NCBI GenBank assembly: GCA_021234155.1
Contig: JAJEKV010000002.1
Location: 28,820,262-28,884,261 of the forward strand
Direction: 5' to 3'
DNA from: Isoetes taiwanensis
Lineage: Eukaryota; Streptophyta; Lycopodiopsida; Isoetales; Isoetaceae
DNA: 64,000 nucleotides
Shown: positions 10,175 to 20,559 of the stretch, piece by piece
Layout: every line of letters starts with the position of its first letter
How positions within the stretch are numbered: position 1 is the first letter of the stretch
Position numbers and translations under genes: made by a program
The notes under the pieces: generated by a model
The model's database searches: none
Seen by the model: only the letters and a program-made list of their open reading frames with translations
What the model was told of the DNA's origin: nothing

Positions 10175-11498
10175 TTAGGAGGCCTTTTCCTCACGTTGAT
10201 CTTCCCAGTCAACTGGGCTTTCGTAACCTGTTTTTGTTTCTTGAGATGACACAACGCCTGAAATTCCTACACCTTCGACAGCAACCTCAGTTTCTACCTT
10301 AGGGCATTCTGCTTCTACTGGTTCGAGGTCGACAAATTCGACCTCATCATCACGTCTGTCTGTGATTGGAGGCTGAACTTCTGTGAAGGTGCCCTTAACT
10401 TCACCTGCTGAGCTTTTTACTCCTAGCTCCTCATTCTCATCAGGAAAGGACTCGACAGAGCTTATTCTTGTCCTTATGAACCCTATCTTATCTGCATCTA
10501 TGTCTACTGAGACGACATTTTGGCCTTGCTTTAAGGCACACACAACTATGGTGCCAATTCCAGAGAAGGCGTCAAGGATCCAGTCTCCTGGGCGGGAGAG
10601 CCACTGTATTAAATTGTTAATGAGCCTCTGAGGCTTTTGATAATGTGACACTACTACACCCTGACGCTGGGGATCCCTTAACTTTTGAAGGACAGCTGGA
10701 AACTGGAAAGCATTGCAGGGTGGGCTCTTCTCTTCTCTTGTGTTGAAGTGGACCATGGTCTTCTTTGCATCAGCTCTGAAATATCCAATGTGGAAGTGCT
10801 CAAAGCAGCTCACCAACCTTGCGCTACCACCATGTCCCTTAACATTTGTCTTCAACCTGGAGGAAACAAAGTTAGTATGGAAGTGTGATGGTATAAATTT
10901 ATACCGTAAGGTTCAAGATGTCACCAGATGCAGTTCTCGAACCCAGCATTGCACACAAGGTCCATAGGCCTCAGAACTGACATGGACTGCAAGTCGGAAT
11001 GAAAAATAATACATCTCCAATTAGAAGACAAGGTTATGTCTTTGAAGCCATCCAAAAACGCCTTCACTTGTAGTTGTCTGAAGGCCTCATCATCGAAAAG
11101 ACTATCCTTGATCTTAAAGCCATATGAAATGTCTGCATAACCAATGTAAAATTTTGCTTCTCCACCAGAGGTTGAAGCTTGGTGCAGTCACCGTGCAATA
11201 CCTTATACAGACAATCCTGACCAAAAATGGTGAACCTCTCATAGTTGCTCTCGGAACTGGTTGTAGCAGCTTCCTTTCCCTCTTGAATGGCCTTAAGCCT
11301 GTGCCTTTCTTCTTTTGCCTGGCGTACTAGACCTTGGGACATGGTATATAGCAGCTCATGTTGCTGAACAAAAAATTGAGGCCACCATAAGATGTCTGCT
11401 TCTCCAAAATGGTTAGGGCATGATAGGATGCTCTTTTCAATGCAATCCAATGACTTGTTTGAGTCAAATGCTCTTCCTTCTTTTCTACCCTTTGCAAT
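10175..11498 (-). pseudogene. Beta-class N4/N6 amino-DNA-methyltransferase-like gene, broken
   Basis: On the minus strand, a coiled, charged N-terminal part (QAKEERHRLKAIQEGKE) leads to HGDCTKLQPLVEKQN and then, after a frameshift near 11145, YADISYGF, where the catalytic DPPY-type motif IV belongs. A segment with NWRCIIFHSDLQ follows. Then, past an in-frame TGA (10921-10923) and a short insertion or intron (about 10857-10905), come QKPQRLINNLIQWLSRPGDW and the SAM-binding ILDAFSGIGTIVVCAL. The last 100 residues are acidic. Motif IV before the FxGxG motif is the beta-class order, used by N4-cytosine and some N6-adenine methyltransferases. SY in place of PY is unusual and may alter or abolish activity. 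No start ATG was found, so an upstream exon is possible. Specificity cannot be read from the sequence. Confidence 0.7.
10857..10905 (-). other. Short intron or insertion carrying one palindrome copy
   Basis: The methyltransferase reading is interrupted by 49 bases that start GGTATAAATTTATACC and end TTTCCTCCAG on the minus strand. This looks like a GT-AG intron, but the codon phase across it does not fit, and the copy is already frameshifted. The first part is the 18-bp palindrome (10889-10906) found ten times in the nearby array. Confidence 0.45.
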
Positions 11499-11540
11499 TT
11501 ACTTCAAGCCTCGGTATTTCCTTCAATTTCCTTCAATTTA

Positions 11541-11831
11541 CATTTATACCGTCCTAGGCCTCGGTATAAATTTATACCGTCCTCCGCCTCGGTATAAATT
11601 TATACCGCCCTAGGTCTTGGTATAAATTTATACCGTCCTCTGCCGCGGTATAAATTTATACCGTCCCGGGCCATGGTATAAATTTATACCGTCCTGGGCC
11701 TCTGTATAAATAATACCGTCCTAGACCTCGGTATAAATTTATATCGTTCTAGGCCTCAGTATAAATTTATACCGTCCTCTGCCGCGTGTATAAATTTATA
11801 CTATCCTAGGCCGCGGTATAAATTTATATCG
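11541..11831. repeat. Array of ten 18-bp palindromes, 28-bp period
   Basis: Copies of CGGTATAAATTTATACCG start at 11562, 11590, 11618, 11646, 11674, 11702, 11729, 11757, 11786 and 11814, preceded by a half copy at 11541. The period is 28 bp in nearly every step. The 10-bp spacers are similar to one another and often palindromic themselves (CCTAGG, CCGCGG, CCCGGG, CCATGG). Each palindrome places TATAAA on both strands between CGG and CCG. The array fills the gap between the start of the methyltransferase frame (-) and the first ATG of the next gene (+, 11948). Confidence 0.9.
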
Positions 11832-11947
11832 CGGCCTCGTCTGCTGAGCATTTCTAACATTCTTTCTTTGACAGGTTTGGGAGTTGCAAGAAAGAATTTT
11901 TTGCATGTTTGAGGAAGGTGAGTTAAATAAAAGAACAAGCTGGCAAC

Positions 11948-12983
11948 ATGACCAAGAAGTCCAAAAAAAGTGGCGAGAGCATTGTGCCGTGGACTCAGCT
12001 GCAAGGTTTGAAGAGTAAGGACATTGTGGTGCGACTTTTAGAGAAGGTGGTATCCAAAGGATTTAAACTTGAAGAAATGGCTAAAGAAGCCAAGACGTGA
12101 GTTATATTATTTCTTTGCGTATCTTTATCTCTGTAACAAAACTTAATATTTCTTATTGCATGCAGACAAAAGGACATAGTCACCTGCCAGTCAGAACTCA
12201 TGAAGCAATTAAAACTGGAAGAATAGAAAAACTGTAGGCAACTATATCCATCCAGTACTACTGATTGCAAAATTCGAGAATACGATGTGAACTTCAGTGG
12301 CTGGGTAAGTCTTTTTTTAGCTATGCATTTTCTTGCTTCATTACTAACAAATAGCTTTACAGAACAAAAAAAAAAGGATTACCAGCTAGCGGAACACCTA
12401 TTATTTTCAACTGGCCAGATACATACACTGTGCCAGCACAAGATGAAAATCAAGTTGAACATGTGCAACTTGCGCCTAGCTCAGATGAAGATGAAAGAGT
12501 GATGTATACGGGCCCTAGATGCACAGCACAACAAGTTGCCCGGGTCTCTGGATCTGTCACTGAGATTCAGAAAGGAGTGCTTGTTGTTGTCCTTGGAGGA
12601 TGTTTGGCACAAAGCAAAATGTCTTAAACTTGACTGTAGTTCTTGTGGCAATAGAAAACTTAAAAGCTGTCCGAGGGAGAAGAGTGTTCTTTGAATAATC
12701 GATTGGAAGAACCTTGAAAAGGTAAGAGATTATATTCTTTGTGCTTTCAATTGTTAACAAATGTTTTGGAGGTTCTGAAATTAATTTACAGGTTAAAGAG
12801 ACAATAAAGAAATTTGTGGGAAAGGATGGAAAAGTCAAAGAGAAGACCAAACATTTTCCAAACATTTCCAAAAGGTACTATGATTTCTGTTATATTTGTG
12901 GTGTTCGATTTGTGGTCTTGGAGACCTTTGTGAAGCAAATGAAAAGACTTTTAATAGTATTAGTGAACTATGGAGGTCACTGA
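11948..12983 (+). pseudogene. Spliced unknown gene, four candidate exons
   Basis: Exon 1 (11948-12096) opens with ATG and encodes a short basic and then helical region (MTKKSKKSGESIVPW, KDIVVRLLEKVVSKGF, LEEMAKEAK), ending at a GTGAGT donor. Exon 2 (12166-12304) joins in phase and ends at GTAAGT, but contains a TAG at 12224-12226. Exon 3 (12363-12721) includes FNWPDTYTVPAQDENQVEH and an acidic SSDEDE run, ending at GTAAGA. Exon 4 (from 12792) reads VKETIKKFVGKDGKVKEK and ends by 12983. Strong splice consensus sites make a real gene likely, but I recognise no domain. It diverges from the methyltransferase gene across the palindrome array, so the two may be co-regulated or belong to one element. 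Confidence 0.5.
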
Positions 12984-13021
12984 TTTGTAATAAGGCAGAT
13001 TGCTTTCTAAGCTAGGCCCTT

Positions 13022-13260
13022 CAAAACAAAAAACGCAGGTCTAAAGCCCTTTCCCGATCGCGAGTTGACAAAAGCAGTTCAAAGTGAAAAATGCAGTTCT
13101 GAGGCCGTTTAAAATGAAAACGGAGGCTCGAGGCCCTTTCCGGACTCACAAGTCGAGAAAGGCAGCTCAGAGTAAAAAACACTGAGGGCCTTTCTCGACT
13201 CGCGAGTCGAGGCCACTTAGAGTGAAAAACGCAGATTTGAGGCCTAAGAAATGAAAGTCT
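13022..13260. repeat. Degenerate minisatellite with an 18-bp palindrome
   Basis: About four loose copies of a unit of roughly 55-65 bp, built from GAGGCCCTTTC, CGACTCGCGAGTCGAG and AGTGAAAAACGCAG words. One copy holds the perfect palindrome CTCGACTCGCGAGTCGAG (13194-13211). The block lies just past the spliced gene, so the gene pair has palindromic repeats both at its centre and at its right side. Confidence 0.6.
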
Positions 13261-13261
13261 G

Positions 13262-14191
13262 AGGAGGTCAAAACTGAATAACTTTCAAACATCATATCGT
13301 ATTGCTATTATCTTTGTTCACATATGATCAAACATGCAACAAGTGTCGCGAACCTACTTGCCTACAAACATGATTTCTACCTCCAGTATCATGGAGCGCA
13401 AATGATGACTAATTGCACCATATCTTTTGTATTTCTAATGCACACCATACCTATGCATTTTCTATGTATACGTACACGAAAAAATAGACCCTCCCCCCTT
13501 TTTAATATATCAATGTTTTCTAATAACCACAGTATCATATCCTATATATTTTCTAATAAACACAATATCCTATGTATTTGATACCATATCTTAGGTAATT
13601 TCCATGAAAAGTAGACTCTCCCCATGTACTTTCTATATATTCTCTATGAAAAAACAGACCCTCCCAATATATTTTCTAATTGACACAATATTTTATGTAT
13701 TTTCTAGCTATACATATATGAAAAAAGTAGACCTTCCAAATTCTTAGACTTGGGATTTTTTAATTTATTAATGCTACCCCGCTTTTCTTCCGACTATGCT
13801 CGAAATTTGAAATTTGGTACATACCTTTGGGACTGCTCATTTCGGGCATGGCTCGAATCCTGCTCCCGAAGACGGCATCGTGCATACCCATCACTGCAAT
13901 TCTCCGTAGCTAAGGTTGAATCGTCCAATCTTGTACAGTAACCATATCTCCAAGATCCACTAAAAAAAAAAGCTAAGAAACGGCAAATCAGGGCAATTTC
14001 AAGCAAGCGGATTATTGCAAACATGGCCAACCCTTCAACCTCTGCGGCTATGGCCTGGCACGACTCTGCTATGGACGGCTGTGGTATTAGAGGATATGAT
14101 TTCAGTCACATGAAGACAAATGGACGTGGGGAATCTTCAACTGCTTTTGCATGTCTCCTTCCAAAAATAGACATGACCGTTTAGGGCTTTG
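13262..14191. other. Non-coding spacer with degenerate repeats
   Basis: Between about 13440 and 13740 a loose unit of roughly 90-110 bp recurs three times (words TATTTTCTA, CACAATAT, ATGAAAAAAGTAGACCCTCCC). The rest shows no supported gene; short frames at 13750-14030 have no recognisable domain. Confidence 0.45.
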
Positions 14192-14223
14192 AACCATCAT
14201 TCAATTAAATTGGGATTATGTCT
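14192..14223 (+). repeat. Left 32-bp inverted repeat
   Basis: Matches the reverse complement of 26213-26244 at all 32 positions. A GGCTTTG word lies a few bases outside both copies, hinting that similarity extends outward with a small gap. Confidence 0.85.
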
Positions 14224-14441
14224 TAATTTTGGGATAAATTTTATATTGCACTTTTTTAGTAACTTTGTTAAATTCACTTTTTTAGTAACTTTGTTGCCCT
14301 TAGACTAGAATAGACGTTAACATATAATCACACACGGGAATATAAATTCACACCTTAACTTCAAATTACAAAATCATATATCATGAAACTCAAGTAGTAC
14401 ACAACTTTTATTAAAAGTGATTGATACATAGTAACTGTTTA

Positions 14442-17420
14442 TCATTTTTCCACCAACATCCCCAAGGATATGAGAACCTTATTCCTTACATCCTGAGGTA
14501 TTGTAACTCTCATTTGTTTTACTAGGAATAGTTTTGGAGTCCATGAGTACAATACGGTTTCAATGTCTAGCCAAAGATCGGGATCACTAGGATTTCTCCT
14601 CCACCTCTTTGTCCAACAATGAATATCTTTCTTTATCGGTGACATTACTCAACCGATGTCTTGGACACCACCATTCCACGCCACCTTATTGAAGTTAACA
14701 TCACCTTCTTCTTTGCAAATGTCGAGATAGTCCATCCCAACCACACCGGATAGGTCTCTAGATCTGGCTGGTTTTACTACTACAAATTGGTGGCACTCCA
14801 CGTCAGTAGAAGGTTCATAACAATCCATGCCTAGATATTTTGGCCTATCCTTCTTAGGACCAACATAGTGTTTATCAGATTGAGGAGGAGCATATGCCTT
14901 CACAATGCTACTAATGGTACCATCATCTTCGTCAGCACCAGCTAATGTTTTCCACTTACTTTTAGGGAACCACCCTTCCAGCAGCTGTTCTGAGGATGTG
15001 TCTACCTCATCCAACAAGTTGATCACCTTCTTCCAATAATCTATCAATGCACGATTAGTCTCATCTGAATTAGTTTGCCAATGCTTGATGTAGTCATTGA
15101 TGCCATCCTTAGTCAAGCCCAATTGCTTGACTTCTTGATTGGTTTTAGAGCTTTTGGTTGACCGGGAGGTATCATAGGCTTGCCATTTGCATCCCGGCAG
15201 GCCAAATTTCTGCCCCACCTCTCCCACTTCTCCTCTCAAGGTCTCATTTTCCATTGCATGATTGGAATCCTTCTCTCACCCAAAAAAAGTGAATTGAAGA
15301 GGTCTAGAATGACCTTCCATGTCGAGAGCATAACCATCCACAAAACTCTTCCAATCGGGCACTTCTTCTATGATAGATCCTATAGGAGATGGATTTGTAC
15401 ATCCATGAAATATTTCCAATAGCACGGGAAAGTTGGTAGCTTGTCTGTTGTCTCAATACATGACTATATTTTCCAAACAATGCATCCACATCCTCATGAG
15501 TATGTCAGGGCATTAGGAACCCCAAATTGACTCTTTCAAAAAATACCCACAATTTGTTAAGTAGGATAGGAAAGAAAACATCCACCTATTCTTATTTTGA
15601 CCAAAGACAATTATCTAGTTGCAAGAGGAGCTTTCGGGGCAGATCTCGAGGTTTAGCACGAGATGTTGAAGCTCCAACATGTTCATTAGGTCCATTCCTC
15701 CTAAATCTTGCCTTGCTAAACTTTTCAATACTATTAGGGGTTCCATCCAACAACGCACTATGTAGTGCCCGGCTAGTCAGTAGGATCTGTAGGTGACCAT
15801 TGTAACCCTTCTCATAGTTTCTTAAACACCTCATGATACTCCCAATGTGAAAATCTGGACCATCACTCCACAACTCTAAACTGAAATGGCCATAATAGGT
15901 CCGAGGCGCCCATGCAATATTGCCCCAGATCATTGAAATCGCAAAGGGTATGATCTTCCACATGACTTAGGAATGTACTTGAATTGTGGAAGACAAGTCT
16001 TTGTTGGTCCATTTTATCATGTATAATACATAGATAGTTATTAGGTTCCATTGCAGTATAAGGTCCTCCACATCCAATAAGTTGATCTACATGATAGTTG
16101 ATCTGTCATATGGTCCTTCATATGTTCCCTTATCTTTGCCCTTAGACTTGGTTGCACGGTCTTATCTAGTGTCTCCTTCAGCTTAGCACATAAATTGCAC
16201 TTGGCAAAGTTGTTTGAAGTTGCTATGGTCACATGCTTGAAATGCTTATTCCATAGCCTACTAAAAACTGGGCTGGGATATAGAGGCCACCCAAGTTCGA
16301 AGCAATGCATTTATTTCCTCTAATATGCTCTTTCATCGTGTACAATGGGATGGCAATCTCTTTTCAACAATAACTCTACCCCTGTTCATCCTTCTTACTC
16401 TTATGTGGCATGTTTTACGCATTGAAATCCACATATCTTTCAAATATTTCCTTTTCGGCTATAGTTCTGAGGTAGGCCTTACCCGGGCCGTTGTTCCCAT
16501 GCAATGCAATTTTACTACCATTTTCATGTCTCTTTTGCCGCTTGTGCCAAGAAGAGGTTGGAATTCCATGTATAGCCATCCATGCTTTTGAACATATCCA
16601 CTTTCCATTCAATGGGAATCTTTTCTTCTTTGATCTTTCATCCCGAATTGCATAGCCAAATATGGTGTACATGAAATTCCTCCCGCTATCACACTTATGT
16701 TCCCGATATGTAGCTCTTGCTCCCACCAACTCCTCTATTGTGAACATTCTAACACAAGAAGCCCAACAACATTCACCTCCTCTAACCTTCATCATAGCTT
16801 CGGAGAACAATCATAATCGACTTGCATCTTTTGGTGGGATAATGTTTGAAAGTTGGAAGTGGCCTCTTGCTACACTGCGTGTGAACATTGTTGACAATGG
16901 TTCTACATCTATAGGAAACGTGTAGTTCCCCTCCGGTTGAATATCGTCCCTAGGCCATGCAACAATAGTTGGAACCTCTAGTTGCTTCACACAAGCTAGG
17001 CATTCTTGTTTGCCCGAACCCTTTTCCTTCCAATTGTCATATAATTTTGAGATTGCCACACCTAACCTGTCCTCCCTAATCTTTCATCATTCACTTTGCA
17101 TTGATAGGATCCGCTAGAACAATAATCCCTTCTCCCTCACTGCCTCTACGTTTGCATGCATGCGGGATCTTGACCTTTTTGTTTTCCAATCGACCCGAGT
17201 ATAAAGTACAATTTCCTTTCCTTTGCATCATCCTTTTCATTTGAGGCCTTTTCCTTTCCTTTGCCATCATCAACATCATTTGGAGTCTTTTCCTTTCCTT
17301 TGCCATCATGAACATCATTTGAGGTATTTTTTCCTTTCCTTGGCCATCATGTTCATTAGTTGGGGATTTTTCCTTGCCTTGATCAGCATCATTAGGGGCT
17401 TTATTTTTAGCATTTTGCAT
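14442..17420 (-). pseudogene. DUF7869-like transposase relic
   Basis: Read on the minus strand from 17420. An N-terminal block of about 18-residue repeats rich in GKGKEK comes from a 54-bp tandem repeat at 17225-17400. Then come a C-rich segment (GKQECLACVKQ), a domain ending GKWICSKAWMAIHGIPTSS, and FSRLWNKHFKHVTIATSNNF with KCNLCAKLKE. The core has YLCIIHDKMDQ, then YYGHFSLELW, LPRKLLLQLDNC (about 15605-15640), NKNRWMFSFLSYL and HTHEDVDALFGKYSHVL (HTHEDVD at 15484-15504). The order MDQ, LQLDNC, (G)HTHEDVD is the signature I know from DUF7869 proteins. The three acidic positions suggest a DDE/D RNase-H-like core, which is inference. Frames change at least six times, and a TGA (15505-15507) replaces the usual Gly. 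The N-terminal limit is approximate. Confidence 0.65.
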
Positions 17421-17639
17421 GCCATTGACCTAGAATGCATAAAAATATATAGTAAGTTAGCATATCCAAATAACCTCTCAATAACATGTTCATAAATGAA
17501 AGCCTCATATGTCTTATTCTATTTGATCATTCTATTTATATAATGGGATTCCCCAAGTTATTTTCCTCAACATTATATATAAATAAAACCCTCTACTTAT
17601 TAGCCTTATAACTTGTATCCTATAATAACCTTTGTAATA

Positions 17640-17829
17640 AATTTTAACCTTGTAAAAGGGATAACCCTTATGAGGGTTAACCTTAAAAGGTTAACTTAAC
17701 CATTAAAGGGATAACCTTGGTATCCTATAATAACCCTTATAATAAATTTAACCTTATTATTACAAGGGATAACCTTGGTATCCTATAATAACCCTTATAA
17801 TAAATTTAACATTGTTATTACAAGGGATA
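17640..17829. repeat. 58-bp tandem repeat
   Basis: A 58-bp unit beginning AACCTTGGTATCCTATAATA occurs twice almost perfectly (from 17713 and from 17771). Diverged partial copies lie upstream from about 17622, rich in AGGGATAACC and GGTTAACC words. No coding content is seen. Confidence 0.75.
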
Positions 17830-19088
17830 AAATCGCGGTCCTTAAAACAATTAACCCGTGCAATAAATTTTCGCGGAAGTTATAATGGCGCGGTACGAAA
17901 TTTTGAAAGCAGTTATTATTTCAAGTTAGCATTCGTTTTCGAACTTTTCTCTCTCACTTTTCGCTTCCAATTCCAGGCATTCCAGGCGCTTCCAATTTCT
18001 CGCTTTCTGCTTCCAATTTCTTCTCGGCTTCTATTTGCTTCAATCTGCTTCTCGGCTTCTATTATCTGCTTCAAACTTGGCTTCTGCTTCAATCTCGGCT
18101 TCTCGGCGTCTATCTGCTTTGAACTCGGCTTCTATCTGCTTTTTATCTGTTTTTATCTGCGCTTTCGGCTTCTACAATCTGTTTTTATCTGTTTTTATCT
18201 GCGCTTTCGAGTTTTTCTGCTTCTACAATCTTCTGCTTTAGGGTTTTCGGCTCAAAGGTTTTTTCGGCTAAAAGGTTTCTACTCGGCTTTTCTGCTTTTC
18301 TGCTTTAAACTCGGCTTCTATATGCTTTTCGGCTTCTATATGCTTTTTCGGCTCAATACAAGGTTCTATACAAGGTTTGTAGGCTCTATACAAGGTTTTC
18401 TGGTTTTTTTGGCTTTTCTGACTTTGAATAACTTTGGTTTTTTGTGTTAAAGCTTCTACATTTTATTGCTTTTTTCTCCAAATTAGCTGCTATTGCTTTT
18501 CTCTTCTTAAGGCTTCTCGAATCACTTCTTAAGGTTTCTCGGGTTAGTATTTACTGTTATTTACATAAAGTAGTTATTTTCCATAAAGCATGTTATTTAC
18601 TTTTACATGCATCAGTTCTATTTCATATCATATCTGTTCTCTATCATATCATATTACTCTATCTGTTCTATTTCATATCTGATCTATGATCTTGCTCTAT
18701 GATCTAGATCATAGATCATAGATCATAGATCTTCACTAGCTCTTCCTCTATCTGTTCTAAATAATGAACTAAAACAATGAACTAAATATTGAACTAAACA
18801 AGGAGTATTATTATTATATATCTGCTCTAACTGGCTTTATATTTTGAATTAGATTCGTGCATTCTAGATTCTCGCATTCCGTGATTATGCATTTTGTTAG
18901 AATAATATGTTGAATGGGAGAAATCGCTTGGCGCATTTCTATTTTTGGGTTACGTTTTCCACTAGGTTAATCAAATCGCGCCAGCGCGGTTTTTAGTTTG
19001 GCATTTCAATTTCATACGGCTCTATACAAATCGCGCCAGGCGCGTGTGAAATAGATCTGTGCTAATTACTTTCTCTCGTTCTAGTGCC
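17830..19088. other. Pyrimidine-rich centre between the divergent genes
   Basis: From about 17930 to 18440 the plus strand is a C/T-rich mosaic of CTTCTATCTGCTTTT and GCTTTCGGCTTCTA words. Its long open frame is a by-product of low complexity. At 18670-18735 GATC/ATGATC words form a palindromic cluster, including the perfect 20-mer TCTATGATCTAGATCATAGA at 18696-18715. CGCGCCAGCGC at 18977 and CGCGCCAGGCGCG at 19032 begin the motif family seen through the rest of the block. The region would suit a shared promoter for the two flanking genes. Confidence 0.5.
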
Positions 19089-19487
19089 ATGGATTTTCCT
19101 TATGCATGGACACTGGCTGGTTCAAATACACTGGCTGGTTCTAGTTCCCTGGACGACCATCAACTCTGGACCCTGTACAAGATATTACTTGAGTGTGCTG
19201 TTCAAAACGTTCAAAGAGAGTTGGAGAATCCATTAGACAGCCTGTATCAGGGGCCATGGGTACACTTCCATCGCATCTATGGACATATCAGACTCCTCAT
19301 GCTCTTAGTAAGGCTCATGCCAACAAATAAGTACAAGGATTTGATTTATAGTATCGGGGATCGATACAACACTGGTTTGGAGACTCGACATCCTCGGAAA
19401 GATGAGGATCCCGTCATATCGTGGTGGTTCGGTGGGACTTCTTTATGGATTGGGCGGATGAAGTGGGCCCGTCTCGACATATTGTAG
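19089..19487 (+). CDS. Unknown 132-residue ORF
   Basis: The ATG at 19089 follows a splice-acceptor-like TTCTAG. The protein contains a short duplicated LAGSNT/LAGSSS stretch, then helical segments (WTLYKILLECAVQNVQRELEN, VHFHRIYGHIRLLMLLVRLM) and a Trp-rich end (VISWWFGGTSLWIGRMKW). I recognise no domain and see no transmembrane signature. It lies in the (+) half of the inverted-repeat block, about 1 kb before the next (+) gene, and is followed by a GCGCTGGCGC motif at 19503. It may be a separate accessory protein or an upstream exon. Confidence 0.45.
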   Translation: MDFPYAWTLAGSNTLAGSSSLDDHQLWTLYKILLECAVQNVQRELENPLDSLYQGPWVHFHRIYGHIRLLMLLVRLMPTNKYKDLIYSIGDRYNTGLETRHPRKDEDPVISWWFGGTSLWIGRMKWARLDIL

Positions 19488-20559
19488 AGATAGAAAGAAT
19501 TGGCGCTGGCGCATTTTTGCAGAAGAAGAAATGTACATAACTTTTTTTGAATATGAATACAAACTACCGGGCGCAATTTTGCACTATACTTTTCTCGTCA
19601 TTAGTTTATTTTTTTTTTATATGCAATGTCGAAAACATTGAATCTCGTGATGCCCTCCAAATAAGATGACCAACCCCAAGAAACTACATATTTTCATTAA
19701 TGTGTAGTTTCATGGGGTTGATATGATCGCAAAAAGAGCATCAAAGAATACAAAAGTTCACAACATCACGCAGATGATATGATATATTCTTTTTTTTTTT
19801 GAATATCCAAATATACATACCTTTTTCGACGTTCTTTTTGGCCATGCTACAAATGTGCCCACGCTTTCACCAACTATATCGCCACGGGGATGTCTTCTTG
19901 GAAGAGCCTCATCTTCATAATTGCGTTTTAGAATAGAAATCTTACGTAAACTTGTTCCAAGAGGAACACCATGACACATAGAACTTGGATTCAAATCTTC
20001 GATTTTACACAATCCTACTCCTAGGCTTCAAGTTTGTTGTTAAAAGATAGCATTCTTCTCCGATTAATCGATAAAGAACCGTAATGCATTGTAAAAATAG
20101 AGGACGAAAAAAAATTGAGAACAAGAGAATGCATTCAATTCACCATAGTTCGCCAGACATCGAATGGGAATTGAAGGCGGCTCGATCGAATGGATTGAAG
20201 GCGGCTCGATCGATCGAATGGGATCGAACGGATCTTGGGCGCCTCGATAGTCGATTGTTCTTGGGGCCTGATACTAGGAATGATCTTGGGCGCTCTGATA
20301 GTAGGTGGCCGATTAGGTGGTAGTAGATTGCCACATATGCGTTTCTTGAAATTAATAATTAATTGTTATCTTGAAATTGCACTAAAAAGAAAAACACAAT
20401 TTAAATTTGTAAATGAGCGGGACGGGCGGTTAATTAAGGCGGTATAAATTTAAAGGGCGAATTTGAATTTGGTTGTAAATCGACGGCCTAGATTATGAAC
20501 GATACATATAAGTTTAAACCAAAACCCCCAGCCTCATACTATCCAAGACTTGCAGTTCT
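19488..20559. other. Spacer with short tandem repeats and a TATA-type promoter motif
   Basis: At 20160-20310, two kinds of short repeats occur: GGATTGAAGGCGGCTCGATC-type twice, then two copies of a unit of about 54 bp starting GATCTTGGGCGC. CGGTATAAATTTA at 20440-20452 is the same core as in the palindrome array at 11.5 kb and lies about 108 bp before the ATG at 20560, so it could be a TATA box. No supported gene is present. Confidence 0.45.

Noticed and set aside
10175-11498. Bacterial contamination or a recent bacterial gene
   Set aside because: The methyltransferase lies between plant-type LINE and spliced sequences, and has a possible small intron and an acidic eukaryote-like tail. Old transfer cannot be excluded.
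11541-11831. CRISPR array
   Set aside because: The period is regular, but the repeats are short palindromes, the spacers are only 10 bp and near-identical to each other, and the context is a plant-type genome without cas genes.
17812-18450. 212-codon Phe/Leu/Cys-rich ORF
   Set aside because: It is generated by pyrimidine-rich low-complexity repeats; the composition follows the repeat and no domain is present.
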